Below, in pieces: positions 43,702 to 51,482 of a stretch of 64,000 nucleotides of DNA (its first letter is position 1; each line of letters opens with the position of its first letter). A program made the position numbers and the translations under genes. Under the pieces are notes generated by a model that saw only the letters and a program-made list of their open reading frames with translations, had not been told where the DNA came from and did no database searches. Location of the stretch: NCBI GenBank assembly GCA_019449655.1, contig JAHQXD010000002.1, positions 64,106-128,105 of the forward strand. The letters run 5' to 3'. The DNA is from Ferrigenium straubiae (GTDB lineage: Bacteria > Pseudomonadota > Gammaproteobacteria > Burkholderiales > Gallionellaceae).

Positions 43702-44223
43702 ATGACAAAGAATAACTTTCCGATTGTGTCATCTGATATTCGTTCTCTAGAAGGAATGGCGAGCAGTTCATTTCCAGCTTTCGGGATATCGCTTACCTCT
43801 GCGGCTGAGGGGCGGCCTGATTCTCTGACTGCATATCCGATTGCGTCCATGGCAACGGATCCATGCCCGCCGAGTAACGCTCGCAATGATGAGGTGGTTG
43901 TGTATCGTCTTGTGTCGGGCAGTCCGCTGACCAAGGAGGACTTCTTGCCTACGTGCATGGACGAGGGGTTTCCACACAGAGAATTTCCTCCAGAAAAATT
44001 GTGTATTGCGCAAGGAGTGTCAGTATTTACAAGCGAGAATGCGATAGACAAGAAAAGAAAACGTTATCAAAAATTAAATGAAAAGCTCATCGCGATCGGA
44101 ATAATTTACAAGGAAGACGGACGTGTTTTGGAAACGTGTTCAAAGTTCCACCTTACATGGTGGCTAGAGACTGATGTTCCTCATCGCAATTTCAGATTGG
44201 TGACCAATAATGCCACAGCATAA
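43702..44223 (+). CDS. Hypothetical protein, first gene of AT-rich cassette
   Basis: A 173-residue protein that I do not recognise with certainty. The first 60 residues look low in structure (Ser/Ala/Pro-rich). Residues 65-160 look like a compact domain, with VVVYRLVSGSPLTKEDFLP, a SVFTSENAIDKKRKRYQKL helix and a C-terminal HLTWWL motif; I recall similar 'YRL...HxTWW' proteins of unknown function. No signal peptide or membrane segment. Codon use is much more AT-rich than the neighbours. Its end overlaps the next gene by 14 bp, so the two are coupled. A toxin, effector or defence role is only a guess from the context. Confidence 0.75.
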   Translation: MTKNNFPIVSSDIRSLEGMASSSFPAFGISLTSAAEGRPDSLTAYPIASMATDPCPPSNARNDEVVVYRLVSGSPLTKEDFLPTCMDEGFPHREFPPEKLCIAQGVSVFTSENAIDKKRKRYQKLNEKLIAIGIIYKEDGRVLETCSKFHLTWWLETDVPHRNFRLVTNNATA

Positions 44224-45370
44224 TATTGAAAATGTCATCAAGGAATTGGTACCTTGGGAGGTACTTGATTACTACGATGGCCCAAAGTTATATAGCTGCA
44301 AAGATAACGTTGGGCAAATTTATTTGGTCTATTGGCTTGATGGAGTGAGGGAGCTAAATAGCTGGCTATATTTGCGAGTCAGTCCCGCTCGTTATTTAGC
44401 ATTAAAGAATGCTCACATTTCAATTTCAAAAGCATTGTCCGAGCCAGAAGAGGGCTTCGCATACGAAGTCAAATTCTCACCAACGCAATTTGATATTGCC
44501 CTCCTAAAACAATCTCAAATTAAGCCGGAGTGGCTTCCAGAAGCCGATGACTTTCTTGATCTTCCATCGTCAACATTACCGGCAAAAATTTCAACTGCAC
44601 TTGAACAGGCTAAGGCAACGAATCGCCAAGTATTCGATGTGGCTCTCGGAAGAATCTCCAATCAATACGAAATTGGCTGTGGAAAGTTAGGGAAGATTCT
44701 GGAGGCTGTGCAGAATGCCGTGAATGCTTTTGCCTGCGCTTCGAATCGGGAATTAAAGCGTATTCCTGAGGAAGTTAAGTTTAAGAATGAATTGCTCTTC
44801 ACGACAGTTTTTGCGAGCTCCATAGGTATTAGATTGCAGTCAAAATCTGGTGAGCTTGTTAGTAATGACGAGGGTGTTCAGGCGGCAAAAATATTGGCTG
44901 AACTTCTACGAGATACCGATGTACCTGAATGCATACCAGAGAGGCTCAAAAGCTTTAATGTGTTAGCAAGAAGCAGATTTAAGCATTTACTTCATGTGTT
45001 GGTGGATTCGGAAGTCTCTTTGTCAACGGATTGGAGCTCGCCTTTCGGTAGTGAGGTGAGTTCTCGTATAAGCTTCGACAAGCTCAAGCGCACTCTTCAA
45101 AAACTTGAAGAGACGGATGATGCAATGACACAAATACGGACTTACTCGGGAAAGCTTGTTGGTGTAGATATTGAGAGTGATTTCTTTGCAATGATTCCTA
45201 ACGATGGTCAGTTGATTAAGGGGAAACTTTCTAAACAATTAGAAGGTGGACACTTTGAAGTTCCAAGTATGATTACTGCAATAGTTCAAGAGGTCTGTGT
45301 CGTTGATCCGCTTACAGAAAGGGAAAAGTGGACTTACACATTGTTTGAAGTTTCGAGCAATCAGAGTTAA
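44210..45370 (+). CDS. Hypothetical protein (possibly DUF6575-like), second gene of AT-rich cassette
   Basis: A 386-residue soluble protein without a signal or membrane segment. Residues 20-75 (GPKLYSCKDNVGQIYLVYWL ... YLRVSPARYLAL) resemble the beta-rich start of the DUF6575 family, as far as I remember that family. The middle (about 135-290) is helical; the last 90 residues are beta-rich again (YSGKLVGVDIESDFFAMI ...). No ATPase, nuclease or methyltransferase motif is evident. AT-rich and coupled to the gene before it; both lie inside 22-bp inverted repeats, so they appear to move as a unit. Confidence 0.75.
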   Translation: MPQHNIENVIKELVPWEVLDYYDGPKLYSCKDNVGQIYLVYWLDGVRELNSWLYLRVSPARYLALKNAHISISKALSEPEEGFAYEVKFSPTQFDIALLKQSQIKPEWLPEADDFLDLPSSTLPAKISTALEQAKATNRQVFDVALGRISNQYEIGCGKLGKILEAVQNAVNAFACASNRELKRIPEEVKFKNELLFTTVFASSIGIRLQSKSGELVSNDEGVQAAKILAELLRDTDVPECIPERLKSFNVLARSRFKHLLHVLVDSEVSLSTDWSSPFGSEVSSRISFDKLKRTLQKLEETDDAMTQIRTYSGKLVGVDIESDFFAMIPNDGQLIKGKLSKQLEGGHFEVPSMITAIVQEVCVVDPLTEREKWTYTLFEVSSNQS

Positions 45371-45389
45371 AGGGGCTATCGAGCTAGAG

Positions 45390-45411
45390 CTAATGGGGTC
45401 AGCATCGCAAT
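45390..45411. repeat. Right 22-bp inverted repeat of the two-gene cassette
   Basis: CTAATGGGGTCAGCATCGCA followed by AT. Inverse complement of 43635-43656 with one mismatch; the match continues weakly for a few bases outward. It lies 20 bp after the stop of the second cassette gene. Confidence 0.8.
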
Positions 45412-45424
45412 AGTTTTCCAGCCA

Positions 45425-45449
45425 TCGCCCGCAAGGGCGATTTTCTTTT
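45425..45449 (+). terminator. Short hairpin with T-rich tail before rsgA
   Basis: CGCCC-GCAA-GGGCG followed by ATTTTCTTTTC. The stem is short but the tail is T-rich. A closely similar hairpin (CGCCCGCAAGGGCG, ATTTCTTTTTC) occurs just before mnmC at 51441-51465, so this is either a repeat or a shared regulatory hairpin near the start codon. Confidence 0.55.
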
Positions 45450-45471
45450 CTGAGTCATGGAGGCAAGCACC

Positions 45472-46530
45472 ATGGAGTTGATCGAACTCGGCCTGGACAG
45501 CCAGCTTCAGGAACAGGCCGGCAAGCTGTGCGAGCCGAGCCAGCGCCTAGCGCGCGTGACGGCTGTGGACCGCGGGCGCTATGTGGTGCGCAACGAAGCG
45601 GGCGAGGTACCCGCCGAGCTGACGGGCAAGTTCCTGCACGCCGCCGCCTCTGCCGTGGACATGCCCTGCGTGGGCGATTGGGTGTGCGTGCAGTATCACG
45701 ATGCGGCGTCGCATGCGAGCATCCATGAGGTTGTGCCCAGAAGGTCTTTCCTGCGGCGCAAATCTCCCGGCAAGAACATCGATTTCCAGATGATCGCGGC
45801 GAACATCGATGTCGCCTTCGTCGTGCAGTCGTGCCATTTCGATTTCAATGTGCGCAGGCTGGAGCGCTACCTGGTGATGGTCAACGAGGGGCATATCGAG
45901 CCGGTGCTGCTGCTGACCAAGACAGACCTGGTGAGCCCTGCCGAACTGGAGCGCATGCAGGCGAACATCCGCGCGGCGGGCATCACGGCCAACATCATCC
46001 CGCTGAGCAGCGTGACGGGCGAAGGCGTCGCCCAAGTGCAAGAATTCATGCTGCCGGGCAAGACCTATTGCCTGCTCGGTTCTTCTGGCGTGGGCAAGAC
46101 GACGCTGATCAACCAGTTGCTGGGCCATGATGAACTGGAGACGGGCACTGTGAGCGGCACCGGCGAGGGCCGGCACACCACCACGCGCCGCCACTTGGTT
46201 GCGCTCGACAACGGCGCACTGCTGATCGACATGCCGGGGATGCGCGAACTGGGCATCTTGAGCGCGGGCGAAGGGCTGGATGATAGCTTCGCCGACATCG
46301 CGGCGCTGGCCGCGCACTGCCGCTTCGCCGATTGCAGCCACAACAACGAGCCGGGCTGCGCGATCCGCAAGGCCATCGAGAGCGGCGCACTGGACCCGGC
46401 GCATTACCAGGGCTACCTGAAGCTCAAGGCCGAGTCGGACTTCAACGAGATGTCTTACCTGGACAAGCGCAAGAAGGACAAGGCGTTCGGGAAGATGGTG
46501 AAGTCGGTGTTGAAAGAGAGGCGGAAGTGA
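45472..46530 (+). CDS. rsgA: Ribosome small-subunit GTPase RsgA
   Basis: A 352-residue circularly permuted GTPase for late 30S assembly. An N-terminal OB fold (about 30-95) is followed by the G4 motif TKTD, then G1 GSSGVGKTT, G3 DMPGM, the permuted order typical of YjeQ/RsgA. The C-terminal zinc knuckle is present (CRFADCSHNNEPGC). The ATG at 45472 is preferred because the upstream ATG at 45457 overlaps its GGAGG ribosome binding site. The gene resumes GC-rich composition after the AT-rich cassette. Confidence 0.96.
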   Translation: MELIELGLDSQLQEQAGKLCEPSQRLARVTAVDRGRYVVRNEAGEVPAELTGKFLHAAASAVDMPCVGDWVCVQYHDAASHASIHEVVPRRSFLRRKSPGKNIDFQMIAANIDVAFVVQSCHFDFNVRRLERYLVMVNEGHIEPVLLLTKTDLVSPAELERMQANIRAAGITANIIPLSSVTGEGVAQVQEFMLPGKTYCLLGSSGVGKTTLINQLLGHDELETGTVSGTGEGRHTTTRRHLVALDNGALLIDMPGMRELGILSAGEGLDDSFADIAALAAHCRFADCSHNNEPGCAIRKAIESGALDPAHYQGYLKLKAESDFNEMSYLDKRKKDKAFGKMVKSVLKERRK

Positions 46531-46675
46531 AACAATCGACGGGCGTTTGGATTATTCTGGGCACAAGAAACCGGCAAGAAGGAGGGCGCAAGAAAGGAAA
46601 GGTGCTAAGCTCGGGTTGTTTTTGTTAAACCCAAGTTTGTTCCTCCGTATTTTCACATGTTGACGTTCGAGCGCT

Positions 46676-47308
46676 ATGCTGGATTTCACCGAATACACCA
46701 AGATCTTCATCAGCCTGTTCGCGATCCTTGATCCGATCGGGATCATTCCCATCATCATTCTGTTTACTGCGGAGATGACGGCAACCAAGCGCGCCCAGGT
46801 CGGGCGCCTCGCTTCGCTGACAGTGTGCGCCATCCTGCTGGTGGCCTTGCTGATCGGGCAACCGCTGCTGGCGTTCTTCGGTATCAGCATCAATTCTTTC
46901 CTTGTGGCAGGCGGCATCTTGTTGCTGCTGATGGCGATCAAGATGATGCTCGGCAGCTTTTACGAAAACGGTAACAGCAAGCAAGCCAAACCTGACGGCG
47001 AGACAGTTTCGGCGAATGCGATCGTGCCTTTGTCCACACCGTTGCTGGCGGGCCCCGGCTCGATCAGCGCGGTGATCGTGGAGGCGCACAAGGCAGACGG
47101 CTTTCAGCATTATCTGATCATGGGCCTGATCATCGTCCTGCTCAGCGTCACTGTCTGGCTGACCTTCCTGATCGCGCCCTGGGTCGCGCAGCGGCTGGGC
47201 AAGATCGGCATCAATGTGTTCACCCGCCTGATGGGGCTGATACTCGCCGCGATCGCGGTGGAGTTTGTCGCCAGCGGCATGCGCGGCCTGTTTCCGGCGC
47301 TCGGCTGA
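46676..47308 (+). CDS. MarC family integral membrane protein
   Basis: A 210-residue protein with six hydrophobic segments and the MarC/YhgN pattern: FAILDPIGIIPI near the N-terminus and VPLSTPLLAGPGSISAVIV in the middle. The family's transport role is unproven; the earlier link to multiple antibiotic resistance was not upheld. The 145-bp gap from rsgA shows no other gene. No operon partner is obvious. Confidence 0.93.
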   Translation: MLDFTEYTKIFISLFAILDPIGIIPIIILFTAEMTATKRAQVGRLASLTVCAILLVALLIGQPLLAFFGISINSFLVAGGILLLLMAIKMMLGSFYENGNSKQAKPDGETVSANAIVPLSTPLLAGPGSISAVIVEAHKADGFQHYLIMGLIIVLLSVTVWLTFLIAPWVAQRLGKIGINVFTRLMGLILAAIAVEFVASGMRGLFPALG

Positions 47309-47344
47309 CCGAAATAATCAGGGACAGACCACGATTTCGCTTGA

Positions 47345-47667
47345 ATGAAAATCATGACCAAGAAAACTTCTCGTAAACTGCGCAACATCCACCCCGGCGA
47401 AGTGCTGCGTGAGGAGTTCCTGGTGCCGCTCGGTATTTCGCAATACCGCTTGGCAAAGGAGATCGGCGTGACCGAGGCGCGCATCTCGGCGATCGGTTCC
47501 GGCAAGCGCGCGATCACGGCGGCACGGCCTTGCGGCTGGCGGCTTTCTTCGGCACGAGCAGCGGTTTCTGGATGGGGTTGCAGGCGGATTACGATACCGA
47601 GGAAGCGGCAAAGGAGCTTGGCGATCAGTTGGCGCCGATACACCGCTTCGAGTCGCTGGCTGCATGA
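47345..47667 (+). pseudogene. higA: HigA-like antitoxin gene with one-base deletion
   Basis: The first part encodes RNIHPGEVLREEFLVPLGIS ... RISAIGSGKRAITA, an Xre-type HTH of the HigA family. At about 47521-47523 a single base is missing relative to the expected GAC ACG (Asp-Thr); in the next frame the protein goes on as ALRLAAFFGTSSGFWMGLQ ... HRFESLAA with a TGA at 47665-47667. Restoring one base gives a standard protein of about 105 residues. No higB toxin gene is visible upstream, where MarC ends only 36 bp earlier. Either a decayed orphan antitoxin or a sequencing error. Confidence 0.85.
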
Positions 47668-47712
47668 GTGCCAAAGGCGGCGCGAATTTTTGAAAGAGCA
47701 TGACGTGACACC

Positions 47713-48888
47713 ATGAACCTGGACCCTCGCACGCTGCTGTTCTCCCTGATGCTGGTCTATGCGCTGTCGGTGCTGGCGCTGTTCCTTGCCGCCTATGGCC
47801 GGAACGGCGGCGGCAGGCACGACGGCATGGGCAAGTGGGCGGTGGCGATGCTCCTGGAGACGCTGGTCTGGACACTGATCGCAGCCCGCGGCATCGTCCC
47901 GGATGTGCTCTCGATCATCGCCGCCAACGGCCTCAAGGCGGCCTCGCATGCGCTGATCCTCGCGGCTATTTACGAATTCCAGCGGCGCGAGGCGCCGCGC
48001 TGGCAGTACTGGCTGCCGGTCGCGCTGACGCTGCTGCAGACAACCTTGCTGGTGGACGATCTGCAGGGGCGCTTCATCTGGGGCGGCCTGGTTTACGGCC
48101 TGCAGATGGCGCTGATCGCGCGCGCCCTGCTGTCCGACCGCGAGACCCGTGCGGGCCGGGCGTGGCGGGTGCTGTTCATCGGCATCGTCATGATCATGCT
48201 GGTGCTCGCGCTGCGCGCGGCCCTGGCGCTGTTCGGCCTGAGCGAGATCGCGCAGCCGCAGAAGGCCTTGCCCATCCACCCCGTCCAGCTCTTCACCTAT
48301 GTCGCCGTCATGGCGACTGCGCTGCTGGGCTCGATCGGCTTCGTGCTGATGGTCAAGGAGCGCACGGATCGCGAGATCATGCGCCTCGCGATGACCGACA
48401 GCCTCACGCGCATCCCCAACCGGCGCGCCCTGATGGAATGGGCCGAGCATGCCCTGGCACGGCGCGATGGGGCGCCACTGGCGTTACTGATGATAGACGT
48501 GGATCACTTCAAGCGGATCAACGACACCTACGGTCACCCGACGGGGGACGAAGTGCTGCGCAAGATCGCCGAGCTGCTTGAAGGGCGGTTGCGCGGCTAC
48601 GACTTCATGGGGCGCTACGGCGGTGAAGAATTTTGCGTGGTTGCCCCGGACACCGACCGCGAAGGCGCCCTGGCGCTGGCCGAATCCTTGCGGGCGATCA
48701 TCCACGCCACCCCGTTTACCGACGCAGGCAAGGCAATCGCCCTCTCGGTGAGCATCGGCGTCGCGCTCTGCCCGTCCAACGCTAAGTGCGAACTGAAGGA
48801 GATCCTGGCGGAAGCGGATGCCGCGCTTTATGCGGCCAAGCAGGCGGGACGCAATAGGGTGGTCTGCTTCGGCATGGAGAGCGCGTAA
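47713..48888 (+). CDS. Membrane-bound diguanylate cyclase (GGDEF)
   Basis: A 391-residue protein with six or more hydrophobic segments in residues 1-215, then a GGDEF domain with DSLTRIPNRRAL, DVDHFKRINDTYGH and the active-site GRYGGEEF. The inhibitory RxxD site (RGYD) lies five residues before GGEEF, so feedback by cyclic di-GMP is likely. No EAL domain. It synthesises cyclic di-GMP in response to an unknown membrane signal. Its stop overlaps the next gene's start (TAATG). Confidence 0.94.
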   Translation: MNLDPRTLLFSLMLVYALSVLALFLAAYGRNGGGRHDGMGKWAVAMLLETLVWTLIAARGIVPDVLSIIAANGLKAASHALILAAIYEFQRREAPRWQYWLPVALTLLQTTLLVDDLQGRFIWGGLVYGLQMALIARALLSDRETRAGRAWRVLFIGIVMIMLVLALRAALALFGLSEIAQPQKALPIHPVQLFTYVAVMATALLGSIGFVLMVKERTDREIMRLAMTDSLTRIPNRRALMEWAEHALARRDGAPLALLMIDVDHFKRINDTYGHPTGDEVLRKIAELLEGRLRGYDFMGRYGGEEFCVVAPDTDREGALALAESLRAIIHATPFTDAGKAIALSVSIGVALCPSNAKCELKEILAEADAALYAAKQAGRNRVVCFGMESA

Positions 48889-49271
48889 TGGAAATGAAGA
48901 AGATCAATTCGGGCAGGCTGCGCGCCATCGGCTACGATACGCGCGCCCGGTTGCTGCAGGTGCAACTCGACGACGGCAGTACGCTGCAGTATGGCGGAGT
49001 CGGCGAGGATACCTGGCGCCGCTTCAGTGGCTCGGGGGCGGCGTGGAGCTTCTACCGCGACAACATCGAGGAGGAGTTTGCAGCGAAGCGTGTCTCCGGC
49101 AACGGGCATGGAGAGGCCAACACTCCACATAATGAAGCTCACCATGCCCGCTCCCCTCTCCTCAATCCTCTCCCGCAAGCGGGCGAGGAGGCGAACGAAT
49201 CGCTACGCGAATTTCATGTTACTGCTCCCGCAGGCAAGAACCCGCTCGACGAGTTGTTCCGCAAACCCTGA
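48888..49271 (+). CDS. KTSC domain protein with in-frame repeat insertion
   Basis: A 127-residue protein. Residues 1-65 form a KTSC domain (SGRLRAIGYDTRARLLQVQL, then WSFYRDNIEEEFAA); KTSC is a small domain seen next to nucleic-acid enzymes, with unknown function. After about residue 85 the sequence SPLLNPLPQAGEEANESLRE is encoded by a hairpin repeat of the CTCCCGCAAGCGGG kind, looking like a dispersed element inserted in frame. Co-translated with the diguanylate cyclase gene. Confidence 0.85.
   Translation: MEMKKINSGRLRAIGYDTRARLLQVQLDDGSTLQYGGVGEDTWRRFSGSGAAWSFYRDNIEEEFAAKRVSGNGHGEANTPHNEAHHARSPLLNPLPQAGEEANESLREFHVTAPAGKNPLDELFRKP
49151..49196. repeat. Hairpin repeat inside the KTSC gene
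   Basis: CTCCCCTCTCCTCAATCCTC followed by TCCCGCAAGCGGGCGAGGAGG: the second part folds as CTCCCGC/GCGGGCGAG-like stem. The word resembles the dispersed 'CTCTCCCGC...GCGGGAGAG' intergenic repeat. It is translated in frame as part of a low-complexity linker. Confidence 0.55.
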
Positions 49272-49294
49272 GCGCGTCCGTGCTGAATCGCTGA

Positions 49295-50566
49295 ATGAAA
49301 AATAATCCGTATACGGTGGCTGTCATCGGCGGCGGCCCGGCCGGGCTGATGGCGGCCGAGGCGCTGGTTGAGGGCGGTGCGCGGGTCGATCTCTACGATG
49401 CCATGCCGACCGTGGGGCGCAAGCTGCTGCGGGCGGGCAAGGGAGGCCTCAACATCACGCATGCCGAGCCGCTGGAGGATTTCCTCTCGCGTTACGGCGC
49501 GCGCCGCGCCGAGATCGAGCCGCTGCTCGAAGGATTCGGGCCGGATGCGCTGCGGGAGTGGGTGCATGGCCTCGGCATCCAGACCTTTGCCGGCAGTTCG
49601 GGGCGCGTGTTTCCGTCCGACATGAAGGCCGCGCCGCTGCTGCGCGCCTGGCTGCGCCGTTTGCGCGAGAACGGCGTGCATTTTCACCTGCGCCATCGCT
49701 GGCGCGGCTGGGCCGATGAAAGCGCGGATGGCAAAACCGTCGCGCTGCGTTTCGACACGGTCGGGGGAGAGGCCATTGTGCAGGCCGATGCGGCGGTGCT
49801 CGCGCTGGGTGGGGGAAGCTGGGCGCGGCTCGGCTCCGACGGCGCATGGGTGACGCTGCTTGCACAGCTCGGCATCCCTGTCGCGCCGTTGCGGCCCGCG
49901 AATTGCGGTTTCGATGCCGGATGGAGCCTGCACTTCAGCGAGAAATTCGCCGGGCAGCCGCTGAAGGCGGTGGGCGTGAGCTTCACCGGTGCGGCGGGCC
50001 ATGTCCATTCCAGGCGCGGCGACGTGATGGTGACAGCAACGGGGGTGGAAGGCGGCCCGATCTATGCCCTGTCCGCGATGCTGCGCGACGAAATCGAGGC
50101 AAGGGGCGAGGCCGTCATCCGCATCGACCTGGCACCCGGCAAGGACCTGCAGCGGATCAGCGCCGAAGTGAATCACCCGCGCGGTTCACGCTCGATGTCC
50201 AGCCATCTGCAGAGCCGGGCGAAGATCGCGGGCGTGCAAAGCGGGCTTTTGCGCGAGTTGCTGCCGAGGGAGGATTTCGACCGCCCCGAGCGGCTGGCCG
50301 CCGCGATCAAGTCCCTGCCGCTGCGCCTCATCGCGCCGCGTCCGCTGGACGAAGCGATCAGCAGCGCGGGCGGCGTGCTCTTCGAGGCGCTGGACGGGCG
50401 CCTGATGGTGCGCGACCTCCCCGGCGTGTTCTGCGCCGGCGAGATGCTCGACTGGGAGGCGCCCACCGGCGGCTACCTGCTGACCGCCTGTTTCGCCAGC
50501 GGACGCCACGCCGGCCGTGGCGTGCTGGAATGGCTCGCGGGCGTCCGCCGTGCCGAGAAGGATTAG
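49295..50566 (+). CDS. NAD(P)/FAD-dependent oxidoreductase, HI0933-like flavoprotein
   Basis: A 423-residue flavoprotein. The FAD-binding start is VAVIGGGPAGLMAAEAL, followed by the HI0933 hallmark GRKLLRAGKGGLNITH, LALGGGSWARLGSDG and a C-terminal FAD motif CAGEMLDWEAPTGGYLL. It matches the TIGR03862-type subgroup as I recall it. Its substrate is unknown. No close operon partner; the gap to the KTSC gene is 23 bp. Confidence 0.92.
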   Translation: MKNNPYTVAVIGGGPAGLMAAEALVEGGARVDLYDAMPTVGRKLLRAGKGGLNITHAEPLEDFLSRYGARRAEIEPLLEGFGPDALREWVHGLGIQTFAGSSGRVFPSDMKAAPLLRAWLRRLRENGVHFHLRHRWRGWADESADGKTVALRFDTVGGEAIVQADAAVLALGGGSWARLGSDGAWVTLLAQLGIPVAPLRPANCGFDAGWSLHFSEKFAGQPLKAVGVSFTGAAGHVHSRRGDVMVTATGVEGGPIYALSAMLRDEIEARGEAVIRIDLAPGKDLQRISAEVNHPRGSRSMSSHLQSRAKIAGVQSGLLRELLPREDFDRPERLAAAIKSLPLRLIAPRPLDEAISSAGGVLFEALDGRLMVRDLPGVFCAGEMLDWEAPTGGYLLTACFASGRHAGRGVLEWLAGVRRAEKD

Positions 50567-50687
50567 CGCTGGCGGGAACGGCCAGTACGCGGTCTCACCA
50601 CCCTGAACTGGGGTGTTGCCTGTATTCCATATTAAAGAAGCGCAAAGGCATCATGTTCGACGTCCTTTGAATCCCGGGAGAACATGA

Positions 50688-51368
50688 ATGAGAACCCATG
50701 CGATTCTGCTCTGCCTGCTGGCGGCGGGAGCCCCCCGGCAGGCGCATGCCGAGGCTCCCGCAGGCTGGAACGGATGCTACATGGGGGTCAATGCCGGATA
50801 TGGCTGGGCCCACATAAGCGGCACTGACTTGGCCATCGGCGCTCCCATCGGTTCCGCCACGGCCAGCGGCGGCGCGCTCGGGGGGCAGTTGGGTTGTGAC
50901 CGCCAGACCGCTGACTGGGTGTGGGGCGCGCAACTCTCCGCGGACAAGGCGAATTTAAGCGGGAGCCACCAGTACCTCAACGGCAGCGGCCCTGCGGATA
51001 CCGTCACCTACGACATCAAGTCCCTGGTTTCCCTTACCGGCCGGATCGGCTATGAGCTTCGGCCGGCCACGCTCGCCTACCTGAAAGGCGGGGGTGCATG
51101 GGCGAGAACCAGCCACGACGATTCCGACCCGGCCCCGCTTTTCGGCGTGCCCTATACCGGGAACACGAAAGCCACGCGCGGCGGGTGGATTCTGGGCATC
51201 GGCCTGGAGCGCAAGATCGGCCGGAACGTATCGGCTTATGTGGAGTACAGCTACGCGGATTTCGGCAGCAAAACGGTCACGATCGCCTACACCGACGGGG
51301 TGATCGCCGATTATTCGTTCAGGCAGGAGCTGAGTTGCCTCGGACTCGGCGTGAACTACCGGTTCTGA
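50688..51368 (+). CDS. Outer-membrane beta-barrel protein
   Basis: A 226-residue protein with a signal peptide (MRTHAILLCLLAAGAPRQAHA). The mature part has alternating amphipathic strands (NGCYMGVNAGYGWAHISG, GRIGYELRPATLAYLKGG, SAYVEYSYADFG) and ends in GVNYRF, with a C-terminal phenylalanine for BAM-dependent insertion. It is of the 8-stranded OmpA/Omp25-like type, with Cys31 and Cys69 in early strands. An individual function cannot be given. The 121-bp upstream gap holds its promoter and a GGGAG ribosome binding site. Confidence 0.9.
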   Translation: MRTHAILLCLLAAGAPRQAHAEAPAGWNGCYMGVNAGYGWAHISGTDLAIGAPIGSATASGGALGGQLGCDRQTADWVWGAQLSADKANLSGSHQYLNGSGPADTVTYDIKSLVSLTGRIGYELRPATLAYLKGGGAWARTSHDDSDPAPLFGVPYTGNTKATRGGWILGIGLERKIGRNVSAYVEYSYADFGSKTVTIAYTDGVIADYSFRQELSCLGLGVNYRF

Positions 51369-51440
51369 TCTTTCCCTTCTTTCTGATACCATCTCGACGG
51401 CTCCCGCGACCGTCCAAGGGAGTGGCCCAGTTTTAAACCG

Positions 51441-51465
51441 CGCCCGCAAGGGCGATTTCTTTTTC
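51441..51465 (+). terminator. Short hairpin with T-rich tail before mnmC
   Basis: CGCCC-GCAA-GGGCG followed by ATTTCTTTTTC. It ends the beta-barrel transcript or shapes the mnmC leader. It is nearly identical to the hairpin at 45425-45449 before rsgA. Confidence 0.55.
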
Positions 51466-51482
51466 AGTTTCTTCAATAACCC

